A stretch of DNA of 6,334 nt from Terriglobus sp. (GCA_023265355.1 JAHFTZ010000149.1:1-6334), one strand, 5' to 3'; positions 1-5,691 are shown, numbered from the stretch's first letter. Notes: generated from the sequence alone by a model not told the origin. Numbers and translations: made by a program.

Positions 1-478
1 CTTCCGCCTCACAAAACTCCTGCACCGCAGCGCCGATATCACCAAGTGTCTGGCCTACCTTCACCTCTTGAATCGCCTGCTCCAGCGACTGCTTCGTCAC
101 TTCCAGCAGTTTGCGCGTCGCCGCGCTGGTCTTGCCTACACCATGCGTCACTGCCGCATCGGAGTAGTAGCCGTCCAGAATCACACCGCAGTCCACGCTC
201 ACGATATCGCCATCGCGGAGCTGCTTGCTCGCCGAAGGAATACCGTGAATCACTTCATTGTTCACCGAGGTGCACAGGCACGCCGGGTAATCCATATAAC
301 CCTTGAAGGCAGGCTTCCCGCCCAGCTCGGCGATCGTCCGCTCCGCAATCTTCTCTAAATCCATCGTAGAAACGCCCGGCTTCACTGCCTGCCGAACCGC
401 CTCGTGAACCTGGCTAAGAACTTCACCACTGCGACGCATCTTCTGGATTTCATGAGGAGTCTTGATCGCAATCGCCAT
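1..478 (-). CDS. map: Type I methionine aminopeptidase, N-terminal part (cut by window edge)
   Basis: Removes the initiator methionine from nascent proteins in the cytoplasm, using a two-metal centre. 159 codons are visible; the C-terminal part, with the remaining metal ligands, lies beyond base 1. The protein begins MAIAIKTPHEIQKMRRSG, typical of the family. The substrate-pocket histidine is H78 in NNEVIHGIP. The first two metal ligands are D96 (DIVSVDCG) and D107 (GYYSDAAV), in the usual 10-residue-plus spacing. The start is firm: in-frame TAG and TAA codons lie just upstream, and this is the first ATG after them. The Shine-Dalgarno site is weak (only purine-rich AAAGA). It follows adk by 35 nt, so it is probably co-transcribed with it; the adk-map pair after secY is common in bacteria. 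Family assignment is sure; completeness downstream cannot be judged. Confidence 0.96.
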   Translation of the reverse strand, partial: MAIAIKTPHEIQKMRRSGEVLSQVHEAVRQAVKPGVSTMDLEKIAERTIAELGGKPAFKGYMDYPACLCTSVNNEVIHGIPSASKQLRDGDIVSVDCGVILDGYYSDAAVTHGVGKTSAATRKLLEVTKQSLEQAIQEVKVGQTLGDIGAAVQEFCEAE

Positions 479-513
479 GCTGTTCTTTCGCCGTCTTTCT
501 TACTACTCGCACT

Positions 514-1224
514 TCACTTCTTCCGCAACCGCGCTATAGCGGCCACGATGTCTCCGGTTACCGCTTCAACCTCGCGGTCGCCGTCGACGACTTCAAATCG
601 ACCCAGTGTGCGGTAATGCTCGATCACCGGAGCCGTCTGCGCATGGAATACCTTCATGCGCTCAGCAAACTTCTCTTCCGTATCGTCTGCCCGCTGTTCG
701 AGAGCCGCACCTTCCACATCGCAGACCCCGTCAATCTTCGGCGGAGAGGAAAACACGTTGTAGATGCTTTTGCACACGGGACATGTCCTGCGTCCCGTAA
801 TACGGCCCAGCAATTGAGTATATCCAACTTCCATGCTTACTGCAACGACCGGGAGGCCTTTAACCCGCGCCAGATGCTCGTCCAGCCAGTCCGCCTGCGG
901 TAAAGTCCTGGGAAATCCGTCCAGAATGTACCCGCGACCGCAATCTGACTGCGAAAGCCGATCCGCCACCATGGCATTCACCAGGTCATCCGGCACCAGA
1001 TGTCCGCTGGCAACCAGTTCGCCAAACTCCACACCCAACGGCGTCTTCGCAGCGATGTTCGCCCGAATGATATCCCCGGTAGAGATCTGAGGGATGCTCC
1101 ATGCCTCCATCAGGATCTGCGCCTGGGTTCCCTTGCCGACGCCCGGGGCACCCAAAAGGAGAACCGGCCCGGGGACGAAATCGTTCCCCATGGCCGGTTT
1201 CTGTTCTTTAGCTTCCAACGTCAC
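514..1224 (-). CDS. adk: Adenylate kinase, long form with zinc-type LID
   Basis: Catalyses ATP + AMP = 2 ADP in the cytoplasm. The P-loop GAPGVGKGT is at residues 25-33, the AMP-site STGD at 48-51 and the family signature LDGFPRT at 101-107. The long LID starts around R141-TGR, and R178-A-D-D follows it. The LID has a Cys4-type zinc layout, C148-x2-C151-x16-C168-x2, but the fourth ligand position is E171 where Cys or Asp is usual. The product is 236 aa, about 15-20 longer than typical long-form enzymes because of an N-terminal extension. The chosen start is GTG, 3 nt after the secY stop, with GGAG 10 nt upstream inside the secY end, which suggests translational coupling. ATG at codon 12 (base 1191) is an alternative that would give a more usual N-terminus but has no good Shine-Dalgarno site. 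Function is certain, start less so. Confidence 0.96.
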   Translation of the reverse strand: MTLEAKEQKPAMGNDFVPGPVLLLGAPGVGKGTQAQILMEAWSIPQISTGDIIRANIAAKTPLGVEFGELVASGHLVPDDLVNAMVADRLSQSDCGRGYILDGFPRTLPQADWLDEHLARVKGLPVVAVSMEVGYTQLLGRITGRRTCPVCKSIYNVFSSPPKIDGVCDVEGAALEQRADDTEEKFAERMKVFHAQTAPVIEHYRTLGRFEVVDGDREVEAVTGDIVAAIARLRKK

Positions 1225-1227
1225 CAG

Positions 1228-2625
1228 TTACCAGCTCCGACGGCCACGTACACGGCCGCTCTTTGGCGAAAAGCCGTCGTAATGCCGCATGATCAGCTGC
1301 GACTCGATCTGGTTCGCCGTATCCATCGCCACACCTACTACGATCAGCAACGAAGTACCGCCGAAGTAGAAGTTCACGCCCAGACCGTTCGTGATCCAGC
1401 TCGGCAGATGATCAAAGACCGGACCGATCAGCCAGAGATGGTTCAGATGCACACCGGAGATTAGCATCGTCGGAACCAGTGTGATGATGATCAGGTAAAG
1501 CGCACCCAGAAGGGTGATGCGGGTAAGAATGTCGTTAAGGTAGTCGCTGGTGCGACGGCCCGGACGGATACCGGGGATAAATCCGCCGTACTTCCGCATG
1601 TTGTCCGCAATGTCATCCGGACGGAAGACGATGGAGATGTAAAAGTAAGCGAAGAAGATAATCGCTACGAACTGCACCAGCTCGTACCACGGCTCACCGG
1701 GGCGAAGGCCTTCAGTCAGCTTGCGGAAGAAGGTGATGTTCTGCACCCACTGAGCGTTCGCGAAGAGTAGCGGAGCCGAGAGGATGGAGCTCGCAAAAAT
1801 GACCGGCATCACGCCGCCGGAGTTCACCTTCAGCGGAAGATGCGTACTCTGTCCACCCATCATGCGGCGGCCAACAATCCTCTTGGCATACTGCACCGGA
1901 ATCCGACGCTCAGAGCGTTCCACAAAGACGATGAAGGCAACGACCGCGATCATTAGAACGATCAGGATGGCGATGGCCACAGGAGTAAACCCACCCCATG
2001 CACCGTCGCGTCCCTTCTCCCAGAGATCCTGAATGCCGCGTGGCAGGCCCACAACGATACCCGTAAAGATCAGCAACGACATACCGTTGCCAATACCTCG
2101 CTCCGTGATCTGCTCACCCAGCCACATGATGAACGCCGTACCCGTCGTCAGCGTCAGAACGCAGAGGAAGATGAACTTGCCCGAGCTGATCGTGACCATC
2201 GGAGCACCGGTGGCGCTCTTGGTCAGAGTCAGAGCGATTGCGAAGGACTGCACGATCGCCAGCAGCACTGTGACGTAGCGGGTCCACTGGGTGATCTTAC
2301 GACGTCCGACTTCGCCTTCCTTCTGAAGCTTCGCCAGCGGCTCATAGATCACCGTCAGGAGCTGGAAGATGATCGATGCCGTGATGTACGGCATGATGCC
2401 CAGGGCGAAGACCGTCAGCTTGCGCAGGTTGCCGCCCGTGAACATATCCATCAGACCCAGCGACGATCCCGCCATCTGCTGGAAGTATTGCGCCAGCATG
2501 TCAGGGTTGATGCCGGGCGTGGGAATATGTCCGCCAAGACGGTAGACGGCCAGCATAGCAAGCGTGAAGAGCACGCGATTGCGCAGGTCGGGGATGCGGA
2601 AGATGTTGAGAAACTTGTCGAACAT
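1228..2625 (-). CDS. secY: Protein translocase subunit SecY
   Basis: Pore-forming subunit of the SecYEG channel in the inner membrane, which exports and inserts proteins with SecA or the ribosome. At 465 aa it is slightly longer than E. coli SecY (443). Ten hydrophobic segments can be followed, starting near residue 17. Signature regions are LGIMPYITASIIFQLL (75-90), EQITERGIGNGMSLLIF (171-187), the cytoplasmic loop GGFIPGIRPGRRTSDYL (347-363) and YFGGTSLLIVVGVAMDT (420-436) in the last segment. The external loop before the last segment, roughly 386-418, is about 23 residues longer than in E. coli. The ATG start matches the family N-terminus (MFDKFLNIFRIPDLRNR). The only upstream Shine-Dalgarno candidate, AAAGGA, is about 12 nt away and lies in a small inverted repeat. 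It follows rplO after 109 nt and touches adk, the normal end of an spc operon. Confidence 0.98.
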   Translation of the reverse strand: MFDKFLNIFRIPDLRNRVLFTLAMLAVYRLGGHIPTPGINPDMLAQYFQQMAGSSLGLMDMFTGGNLRKLTVFALGIMPYITASIIFQLLTVIYEPLAKLQKEGEVGRRKITQWTRYVTVLLAIVQSFAIALTLTKSATGAPMVTISSGKFIFLCVLTLTTGTAFIMWLGEQITERGIGNGMSLLIFTGIVVGLPRGIQDLWEKGRDGAWGGFTPVAIAILIVLMIAVVAFIVFVERSERRIPVQYAKRIVGRRMMGGQSTHLPLKVNSGGVMPVIFASSILSAPLLFANAQWVQNITFFRKLTEGLRPGEPWYELVQFVAIIFFAYFYISIVFRPDDIADNMRKYGGFIPGIRPGRRTSDYLNDILTRITLLGALYLIIITLVPTMLISGVHLNHLWLIGPVFDHLPSWITNGLGVNFYFGGTSLLIVVGVAMDTANQIESQLIMRHYDGFSPKSGRVRGRRSW

Positions 2626-2636
2626 GAGAGAGGATG

Positions 2637-2647
2637 GTCCTTTGGAC
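2637..2647 (-). promoter_or_regulatory. Small inverted repeat over the secY ribosome-binding site
   Basis: GUCC-AAA-GGAC contains AAAGGA, the only Shine-Dalgarno candidate before secY, 12 nt from its ATG. The stem is only 4 bp, so its effect may be small. The bases nearer the start are pyrimidine-rich (CCUCUCUC). Confidence 0.3.
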
Positions 2648-2680
2648 GTGCCTGGCTGAATCTTCTACACTTGCCGCAAA

Positions 2681-2702
2681 GGGCCGGGCACCAGCCCGAC
2701 CC
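2681..2702 (-). promoter_or_regulatory. 9-bp hairpin between rplO and secY
   Basis: Arms GGGUCGGGC/GCCCGGCCC form 9 pairs (one U-G) on a UGGU loop and are followed by only UUU. The stem is strong but the T-run is short, so at most a weak terminator; it could equally be an mRNA-processing or stability element between the ribosomal and secretion genes. Confidence 0.45.
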
Positions 2703-2734
2703 ATCACGAAAATCAAACGCGGGAGAAACCCAGT

Positions 2735-3223
2735 TTACGCGGTCTCTGCCGTCTCTGCAGCGGCGGGAGCGCCGACGAGGATAATTTTTCCGCCCGCCTT
2801 TTCGATAGCAGCCTGAGCAGCCTTCGAGGCCTTATGCGCGTGCACGGTCACAGCAGTCGTGATCTCGCCGTTCGCCAGCACCTTGACCAGGCCATTGCGC
2901 TTCTTCAGGATGCCGAGCTGCTGCAGCTTCTCGAGCGTAAGCTCTTCGTTGCTAGTCGCTGCGATCAGGCTGATACGGTCCAGACCGAGTACCAGGTACT
3001 CCTGGCGGAAGATGTTGGTAAATCCGCGCTTGGGCATACGACGGTGAAGGGGCATCTGGCCGCCTTCGAAACCGCGCATCGCACGCGAACCCGAACGGGC
3101 GCGCTGTCCGTCATGTCCACGGGTGGAGGTCTTACCCATACCCGAACCCATACCGCGACCGACGCGCTTCTTGTTGCTATTCGCACCTTTAGGTGCATGA
3201 AGGTTGGAGAGATTCAGTGCCAT
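2735..3223 (-). CDS. rplO: 50S ribosomal protein L15
   Basis: Late-assembling large-subunit protein that binds 23S rRNA. 162 aa. The glycine/arginine-rich N-terminal half that threads into rRNA is evident: KKRVGRGMGSGMGKTSTRGHDGQRARSG is contained in residues 18-45, then GFEGGQMPLHRRMPKRGF at 51-68. The C-terminal signature is at 114-145, with K114, A134 and G144-G145. The tail ends in an Ala/Glu/Thr repeat (AETAETA). The frame stays open for 30 codons upstream to another ATG at 3313, but the family N-terminus begins MALNLSNL, and GAGGA sits 6 nt before this ATG, so the short start is chosen. It is separated from rpmD by a 97-nt spacer with three potential hairpins, much longer than usual for this gene pair. 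Confidence 0.98.
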   Translation of the reverse strand: MALNLSNLHAPKGANSNKKRVGRGMGSGMGKTSTRGHDGQRARSGSRAMRGFEGGQMPLHRRMPKRGFTNIFRQEYLVLGLDRISLIAATSNEELTLEKLQQLGILKKRNGLVKVLANGEITTAVTVHAHKASKAAQAAIEKAGGKIILVGAPAAAETAETA

Positions 3224-3229
3224 TGTGTT

Positions 3230-3234
3230 TCCTC
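3230..3234 (-). promoter_or_regulatory. Ribosome-binding site of rplO
   Basis: GAGGA, 6 nt before the ATG at 3223. It decides for the 162-aa start over the in-frame ATG at 3313, which has no comparable site. Confidence 0.8.
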
Positions 3235-3240
3235 GCTCAC

Positions 3241-3256
3241 GCCGGATTGCTCCGAC
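3241..3256 (-). other. GNRA-capped hairpin upstream of rplO
   Basis: Arms GUCGGA/UCCGGC, 6 pairs with one U-G, closed by GCAA, a GNRA tetraloop. It ends 6 nt before the rplO Shine-Dalgarno site GAGGA (3230-3234). Third of three consecutive repeats. Confidence 0.45.
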
Positions 3257-3268
3257 TCGCATATTTTG

Positions 3269-3285
3269 GCTGGAGGATATCCAGC
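3269..3285 (-). other. Second hairpin between rpmD and rplO
   Basis: Arms GCUGGA/UCCAGC, 6 perfect pairs with loop UAUCC. Middle of three consecutive repeats. Confidence 0.45.
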
Positions 3286-3289
3286 GAAC

Positions 3290-3309
3290 ACGCCGCCCGA
3301 AGGCAGCGC
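3290..3309 (-). promoter_or_regulatory. UUCG-capped hairpin between rpmD and rplO
   Basis: Stem of 8 pairs (GCGCUGCC with GGCGGCGU, two G-U pairs) closed by C(UUCG)G, the exceptionally stable tetraloop. It begins 11 nt after the rpmD stop codon. First of three consecutive repeats in this spacer. Confidence 0.5.
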
Positions 3310-3320
3310 TCATAGTTCAG

Positions 3321-3509
3321 CTACTCGACGATACGGACCAGGTGCGGAACCGTGTTGACCATGCCGCGGATTGAGGGTGTGTCCTCGCGCTCCACGATCT
3401 GATTCAAACGCGTGAATCCGAGCCCCTTGACCACCAGCTTGTGCTTCACCGGGGTCGCGATCTTCGAGCGGAAGTACTGGATCTTGATCTTGCCGACGTT
3501 CTCTGCCAT
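3321..3509 (-). CDS. rpmD: 50S ribosomal protein L30
   Basis: Small single-domain 23S rRNA-binding protein of the large subunit. 62 aa, the normal bacterial length. Family features are the first strand KIKIQYFRSKIA (7-18), KGLGFTRLNQ (28-37) and the C-terminal TPSIRGMVNTVPHLVRI (44-60). The ATG is preceded by GGAG with a 7-nt gap. It lies between rpsE (44-nt spacer) and rplO (97-nt spacer), its standard place. L30 is absent from several bacterial lineages, so its retention is a mild taxonomic clue. Confidence 0.97.
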   Translation of the reverse strand: MAENVGKIKIQYFRSKIATPVKHKLVVKGLGFTRLNQIVEREDTPSIRGMVNTVPHLVRIVE

Positions 3510-3522
3510 AACTTTTCTCCAG

Positions 3523-3544
3523 GCTCCCGAAATGCAACGGGAGC
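3523..3544 (-). other. Hairpin between rpsE and rpmD
   Basis: Arms GCUCCCG/CGGGAGC, 7 perfect pairs, loop of 8. Flanking UUUUC (3545-3549) and GAAAA (3513-3517) could extend it. The 5 nt between the two 3' arms then bulge out and contain most of the rpmD Shine-Dalgarno site GGAG (3517-3520). Confidence 0.45.
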
Positions 3545-3553
3545 GAAAACTTT

Positions 3554-4060
3554 TTAGAGCTCTTCGACGGTCTTGCCACGCAGAGCAGCTACTTCCGCCT
3601 TGTCGCGCAACTGAACCAGGGCGTCGAATGTTGCCTTGATCACGTTGTGCGGGTTTGCCGAACCGAGGGACTTCGTGAGCACGTTCTGCACGCCGGCAGA
3701 GGTCATCACCGCGCGCACAGCGCCGCCAGCGATCACGCCCGTACCTTCAGGAGCGGGCTTCAACAGCACCTGGCCTGAACCGTAGTGGCCAAGGACCTGA
3801 TGCGGAATCGTCGTCGCAGTGAGGTTGATCTTGAAGAGGTTCTTCTTCGCGGATTCAATGCCCTTGCGGATTGCCTGGGGCACTTCCTTCGCCTTACCGG
3901 AGCCGTAGCCCACAATGCCCTGCTCCGCATCGCCGAGAACGACGAGCGCGGCAAACGACATGTTCTTACCGCCCTTAACAACCTTGGTCACGCGATTAAT
4001 CGCAACGACCTGGTCCTTCAGGTTCAGCTTGTTCGCATCGATCTTTTTCTGAAACGCCAT
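3554..4060 (-). CDS. rpsE: 30S ribosomal protein S5
   Basis: Small-subunit protein involved in decoding fidelity; the family is the classical site of spectinomycin-resistance mutations. 168 aa. The N-terminal double-stranded-RNA-binding domain includes [20 protein letters not shown] (21-40), where the VKGG loop corresponds to the spectinomycin region, and [11 protein letters not shown] (50-60). The C-terminal domain holds [19 protein letters not shown] and [16 protein letters not shown]. The open frame extends 13 codons further upstream, but the family N-terminus and the Shine-Dalgarno site GGAAGGA 7 nt before this ATG fix the start here. A small GC-rich inverted repeat lies just upstream of that site. 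Its place between rplR and rpmD is standard. Confidence 0.98.
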   Translation of the reverse strand: MAFQKKIDANKLNLKDQVVAINRVTKVVKGGKNMSFAALVVLGDAEQGIVGYGSGKAKEVPQAIRKGIESAKKNLFKINLTATTIPHQVLGHYGSGQVLLKPAPEGTGVIAGGAVRAVMTSAGVQNVLTKSLGSANPHNVIKATFDALVQLRDKAEVAALRGKTVEEL

Positions 4061-4067
4061 CTTGTGT

Positions 4068-4074
4068 TCCTTCC
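4068..4074 (-). promoter_or_regulatory. Ribosome-binding site of rpsE
   Basis: GGAAGGA, 7 nt before the ATG at 4060. It decides for the 168-aa start over the in-frame upstream ATG at 4099. Confidence 0.8.
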
Positions 4075-4088
4075 GGGCCGCCAGGCCC
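4075..4088 (-). other. Small hairpin upstream of rpsE
   Basis: GGGCC-UGGC-GGCCC, a 5-bp perfect stem, directly abutting the rpsE Shine-Dalgarno site GGAAGGA (4068-4074). Role unknown. Confidence 0.4.
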
Positions 4089-4116
4089 TCAAATCCCAAT
4101 ATCTGCTAGAACTCGC

Positions 4117-4482
4117 TTAAAACTCGAGACCCGCCTCGCGAGCCGCGTCCGCCAGGGCCTTGATACGACCGTGATACAGATAGCCGCCGCGATCGAAGAC
4201 CACCTTCTTGATGCCCTTCTCCTGCGCGCGCTCGGCGATCAGCTTGCCAACTGCCTTCGCTGCATCGATGTTACCGCCGGACTTCTTCTCCTCGCCCTTC
4301 TTCACGATCGTGGACGCAGCTACGATCGTTGCGCCCGTGGCGTCGTCGATGAGCTGCGTGTAGATGTGGTTGAGCGAGCGATAGACGTTCAGCCGGGGAC
4401 GCTGTTCTGTTCCCGAGACCTTGGCGCGGACGCGCTTGTGAACGCGCTGGCGAACTGTGTTCCGTTTGACCTTCGTAAGCAT
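4117..4482 (-). CDS. rplR: 50S ribosomal protein L18
   Basis: Binds 5S rRNA and, with L5, places it in the central protuberance of the large subunit. 121 aa, normal length. The basic N-terminus ([19 protein letters not shown], residues 4-22) is the rRNA-binding tail. Family blocks are RPRLNVYRS (28-36), the strand with THIVAAST-like sequence (ATIVAAST, 51-58) and [11 protein letters not shown] (96-106), ending AREAGLEF. The ATG is preceded by GAGAG 5 nt away, with AGGA further upstream. It sits between rplF (72-nt spacer with a strong hairpin) and rpsE (56 nt), the standard order. Confidence 0.98.
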   Translation of the reverse strand: MLTKVKRNTVRQRVHKRVRAKVSGTEQRPRLNVYRSLNHIYTQLIDDATGATIVAASTIVKKGEEKKSGGNIDAAKAVGKLIAERAQEKGIKKVVFDRGGYLYHGRIKALADAAREAGLEF

Positions 4483-4504
4483 TGTGTCTCTCTTTTCCTA
4501 GTAG

Positions 4505-4525
4505 CGGGGCCAGCCCCTGGCCCCG
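4505..4525 (-). promoter_or_regulatory. Perfect 9-bp GC-rich hairpin between rplF and rplR
   Basis: Arms CGGGGCCAG/CTGGCCCCG are perfectly complementary with a GGG loop (or 8 bp with a 5-nt loop). It is the most GC-rich stem in the window. On the minus strand AGGAAAAG follows, not T residues, so it is unlikely to terminate. It lies just upstream of the rplR ribosome-binding region. Confidence 0.5.
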
Positions 4526-4554
4526 TTCGGTTTCAAATTCTTTCCGTCGACGAT

Positions 4555-5094
4555 TTACTTGGAACCCGTCTTGCCGACCTTCTTCTTCAACTTCTCGCCC
4601 GTGTACCGTACACCCTTGTTCTTGTACGGATCGGGCTTGCGCAGCGAACGCATGTCGGCGGCAACCTGACCAACCTTCTGGCGATCGATGCCGGAGATGG
4701 TGAGATGCGTCTGCTTCGGGTCGATCGCGACTTCAATGCCGGTGGGCAGAGGAAATTCAATCGGCTGCGAGTAGCCGAGCGTGAACACGACGAGGTCTTT
4801 GCCCTTCATCTCCGCACGGTATCCGATACCGACGATATCCAGATCCTTTGTCCATCCAGCAGTCACGCCTGCAACGGCGTTGAAGACGAGAGAACGAGCC
4901 AGGCCATGAATCGCAGCCTGCGAGTCGTTGTCGCGCTCTGCGTGCAGGAAGCCATCCTTCTCCACCAGGCGGATGCCCGTCGGGAGAAGTGCGTTCGTCT
5001 TGCCCTTGGGTCCGGTGACTTCAACGATGTTGCCGTTGACCGTGTACTTTACGCCGCCCGCGAGCGAGATCGGCTTCTTTCCAATACGTGACAT
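4555..5094 (-). CDS. rplF: 50S ribosomal protein L6
   Basis: Large-subunit protein near the factor-binding site, binding 23S rRNA through two related domains. 179 aa, normal length. It begins [15 protein letters not shown], the family N-terminus, and carries the first-domain VEVTGPKG (24-31), the interdomain region with [10 protein letters not shown] (89-98) and the C-terminal signature PDPYKNKG (154-161). It ends in a lysine-rich tail. The frame is open for another 18 codons upstream, but AAGGA 8 nt before this ATG and the family N-terminus decide the start. The 170-nt spacer between it and rpsH is the longest in the operon and is full of inverted repeats. Confidence 0.98.
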   Translation of the reverse strand: MSRIGKKPISLAGGVKYTVNGNIVEVTGPKGKTNALLPTGIRLVEKDGFLHAERDNDSQAAIHGLARSLVFNAVAGVTAGWTKDLDIVGIGYRAEMKGKDLVVFTLGYSQPIEFPLPTGIEVAIDPKQTHLTISGIDRQKVGQVAADMRSLRKPDPYKNKGVRYTGEKLKKKVGKTGSK

Positions 5095-5102
5095 CGTTTC
5101 AA

Positions 5103-5107
5103 TCCTT
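5103..5107 (-). promoter_or_regulatory. Ribosome-binding site of rplF
   Basis: AAGGA, 8 nt before the ATG at 5094. It decides for the 179-aa start over the longer in-frame reading from 5148. Confidence 0.8.
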
Positions 5108-5123
5108 GTCGGCTTGCGAGTCC

Positions 5124-5142
5124 CGGTGTGATCGCTCACCCG
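5124..5142 (-). other. GNRA-capped hairpin upstream of rplF
   Basis: Arms CGG-GUGA and UCAC-A-CCG form 7 pairs with one bulged A, closed by a GCGA (GNRA) tetraloop. It ends 17 nt before the rplF Shine-Dalgarno site AAGGA (5103-5107). GNRA loops are common in stable structured RNAs. Confidence 0.4.
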
Positions 5143-5155
5143 TTCCACTGCAGCC

Positions 5156-5171
5156 GCGGAAGCTTCTCCGC
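5156..5171 (-). other. Hairpin in rpsH-rplF spacer
   Basis: Arms GCGGA/UCCGC, extended by one G-U pair, with loop AAGC. Role unknown. Confidence 0.35.
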
Positions 5172-5188
5172 TTACTTCAAAACTTCAT

Positions 5189-5206
5189 CCGGCAGCAACG
5201 CGCCGG
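5189..5206 (-). other. Hairpin in rpsH-rplF spacer
   Basis: Perfect arms CCGGC/GCCGG with an 8-nt loop, between the terminator-like hairpin and the two repeats nearer rplF. Role unknown. Confidence 0.35.
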
Positions 5207-5226
5207 CCAAAACTTGTCGCATCAGC

Positions 5227-5252
5227 AAAAAAGGCGCGAAGCGCTTCCCGCC
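5227..5252 (-). terminator. Terminator-like hairpin plus T6 after rpsH (possible attenuator)
   Basis: In the mRNA, 12 nt after the rpsH stop, arms GGCG-G-GAA and UUC-G-CGCC (one G-G mismatch, loop GCGC) are followed at once by six U residues (5227-5232). An alternative stem GCGC-UUC-GCGC also fits. This is the only T-run-backed hairpin in the operon. As rplF and the essential genes behind it must be expressed, it could only be a partial terminator or attenuator. Its stem is modest. Confidence 0.4.
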
Positions 5253-5264
5253 GTGCGCGCAGCA

Positions 5265-5663
5265 CTACCAGACGTGGGCCAGGACTTCGCCACCAACGTT
5301 TTCCTTGCGAGCGGTACGGCCTGTCATCACACCCTTGGGGGTAGTCATGATCGAGATGCCAAGTCCACCCTGCACGCGACGGATCTCGTCCTTGCCGATA
5401 TACACACGGCAGCCGGGACGCGAGATGCGCTTCAGGTCGCGGATCGCAGCCTCGTTGTTCGCACCGTACTTCAGGTACACGCGGAGGACCTTCTTGCCGT
5501 CTTCTTCGGTAGCCTTGTAGTTCGAGATGTAACCTTCTTCCTTCAGAATGCGGGCGATCTCGGCCTTCAGATTCGAGGCAGGAACGTCCATCTTCTGGTG
5601 GCGGGCACGCATCGCATTGCGAATACGCGTCAAGAAATCTCCTACTGGGTCGGTCAGATTCAT
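5265..5663 (-). CDS. rpsH: 30S ribosomal protein S8
   Basis: Primary 16S rRNA-binding protein of the small subunit. In E. coli it is also the translational repressor of the spc operon, acting at a site near rplE. 132 aa. It begins MNLTDPVGDFLTRIRNAMRA, the family N-terminus. The central part contains YISNYKA, and the signature GISIMTTPKGVMTGRTA lies at 102-118. The protein ends EVLAHVW. The open frame continues 14 codons upstream, but AAGGAG 5 nt before this ATG fixes the start. The spacers on both sides (122 nt upstream, 170 nt downstream) are unusually long and rich in inverted repeats. Whether S8 acts as an autogenous repressor here cannot be read from the sequence. Confidence 0.98.
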   Translation of the reverse strand: MNLTDPVGDFLTRIRNAMRARHQKMDVPASNLKAEIARILKEEGYISNYKATEEDGKKVLRVYLKYGANNEAAIRDLKRISRPGCRVYIGKDEIRRVQGGLGISIMTTPKGVMTGRTARKENVGGEVLAHVW

Positions 5664-5668
5664 TCTCT

Positions 5669-5674
5669 CTCCTT
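5669..5674 (-). promoter_or_regulatory. Ribosome-binding site of rpsH
   Basis: AAGGAG, 5 nt before the ATG at 5663. It decides for the 132-aa start over the longer in-frame reading from 5705. Confidence 0.8.
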
Positions 5675-5682
5675 CATTCCCC

Positions 5683-5691
5683 GTTCGCTCG
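5683..5691 (-). promoter_or_regulatory. Alternative pairing arm upstream of rpsH
   Basis: CGAGCGAAC here is a perfect 9-nt complement of GUUCGCUCG at 5739-5747, the same bases used by the local hairpin at 5725-5750. It lies 8 nt upstream of the rpsH Shine-Dalgarno site AAGGAG (5669-5674). The complementarity is seen; a switch is only inferred. Confidence 0.35.

Noticed and set aside
2738..2760. Short tandem repeat at the rplO 3' end
   Set aside because: It simply encodes the AET-AET tail of L15, a low-complexity end common in this family.
3224..3313. 30-codon N-terminal extension of L15 from the ATG 7 nt after the rpmD stop
   Set aside because: No good ribosome-binding site, the family N-terminus begins at 3223, and the bases form structured RNA. 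An open frame of 30 codons is expected by chance at this GC content.
2834..3358. 174-codon plus-strand open frame
   Set aside because: Antisense to rplO and its spacer; arginine/histidine/threonine-rich shadow composition.
4483..4486. Shared ACACA-ATG-like bases before rplR, rplO and, loosely, rpsE
   Set aside because: Too short to be a motif; may be coincidence or general A-rich start context.
4171..5091. 306-codon plus-strand open frame
   Set aside because: It is antisense to rplR and rplF, which are unmistakable; such shadows are common in GC-rich genes. Its translation resembles no family I know.
5172..5222. 16-codon small open frame in the rpsH-rplF spacer ([16 protein letters not shown])
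   Set aside because: No Shine-Dalgarno site, too short to distinguish from chance, and it overlaps inverted repeats. A leader peptide cannot be excluded but nothing supports it.
5095..5264. Internal promoter in the long rpsH-rplF spacer
   Set aside because: I looked for -35/-10-like hexamers on the minus strand and saw no convincing pair.
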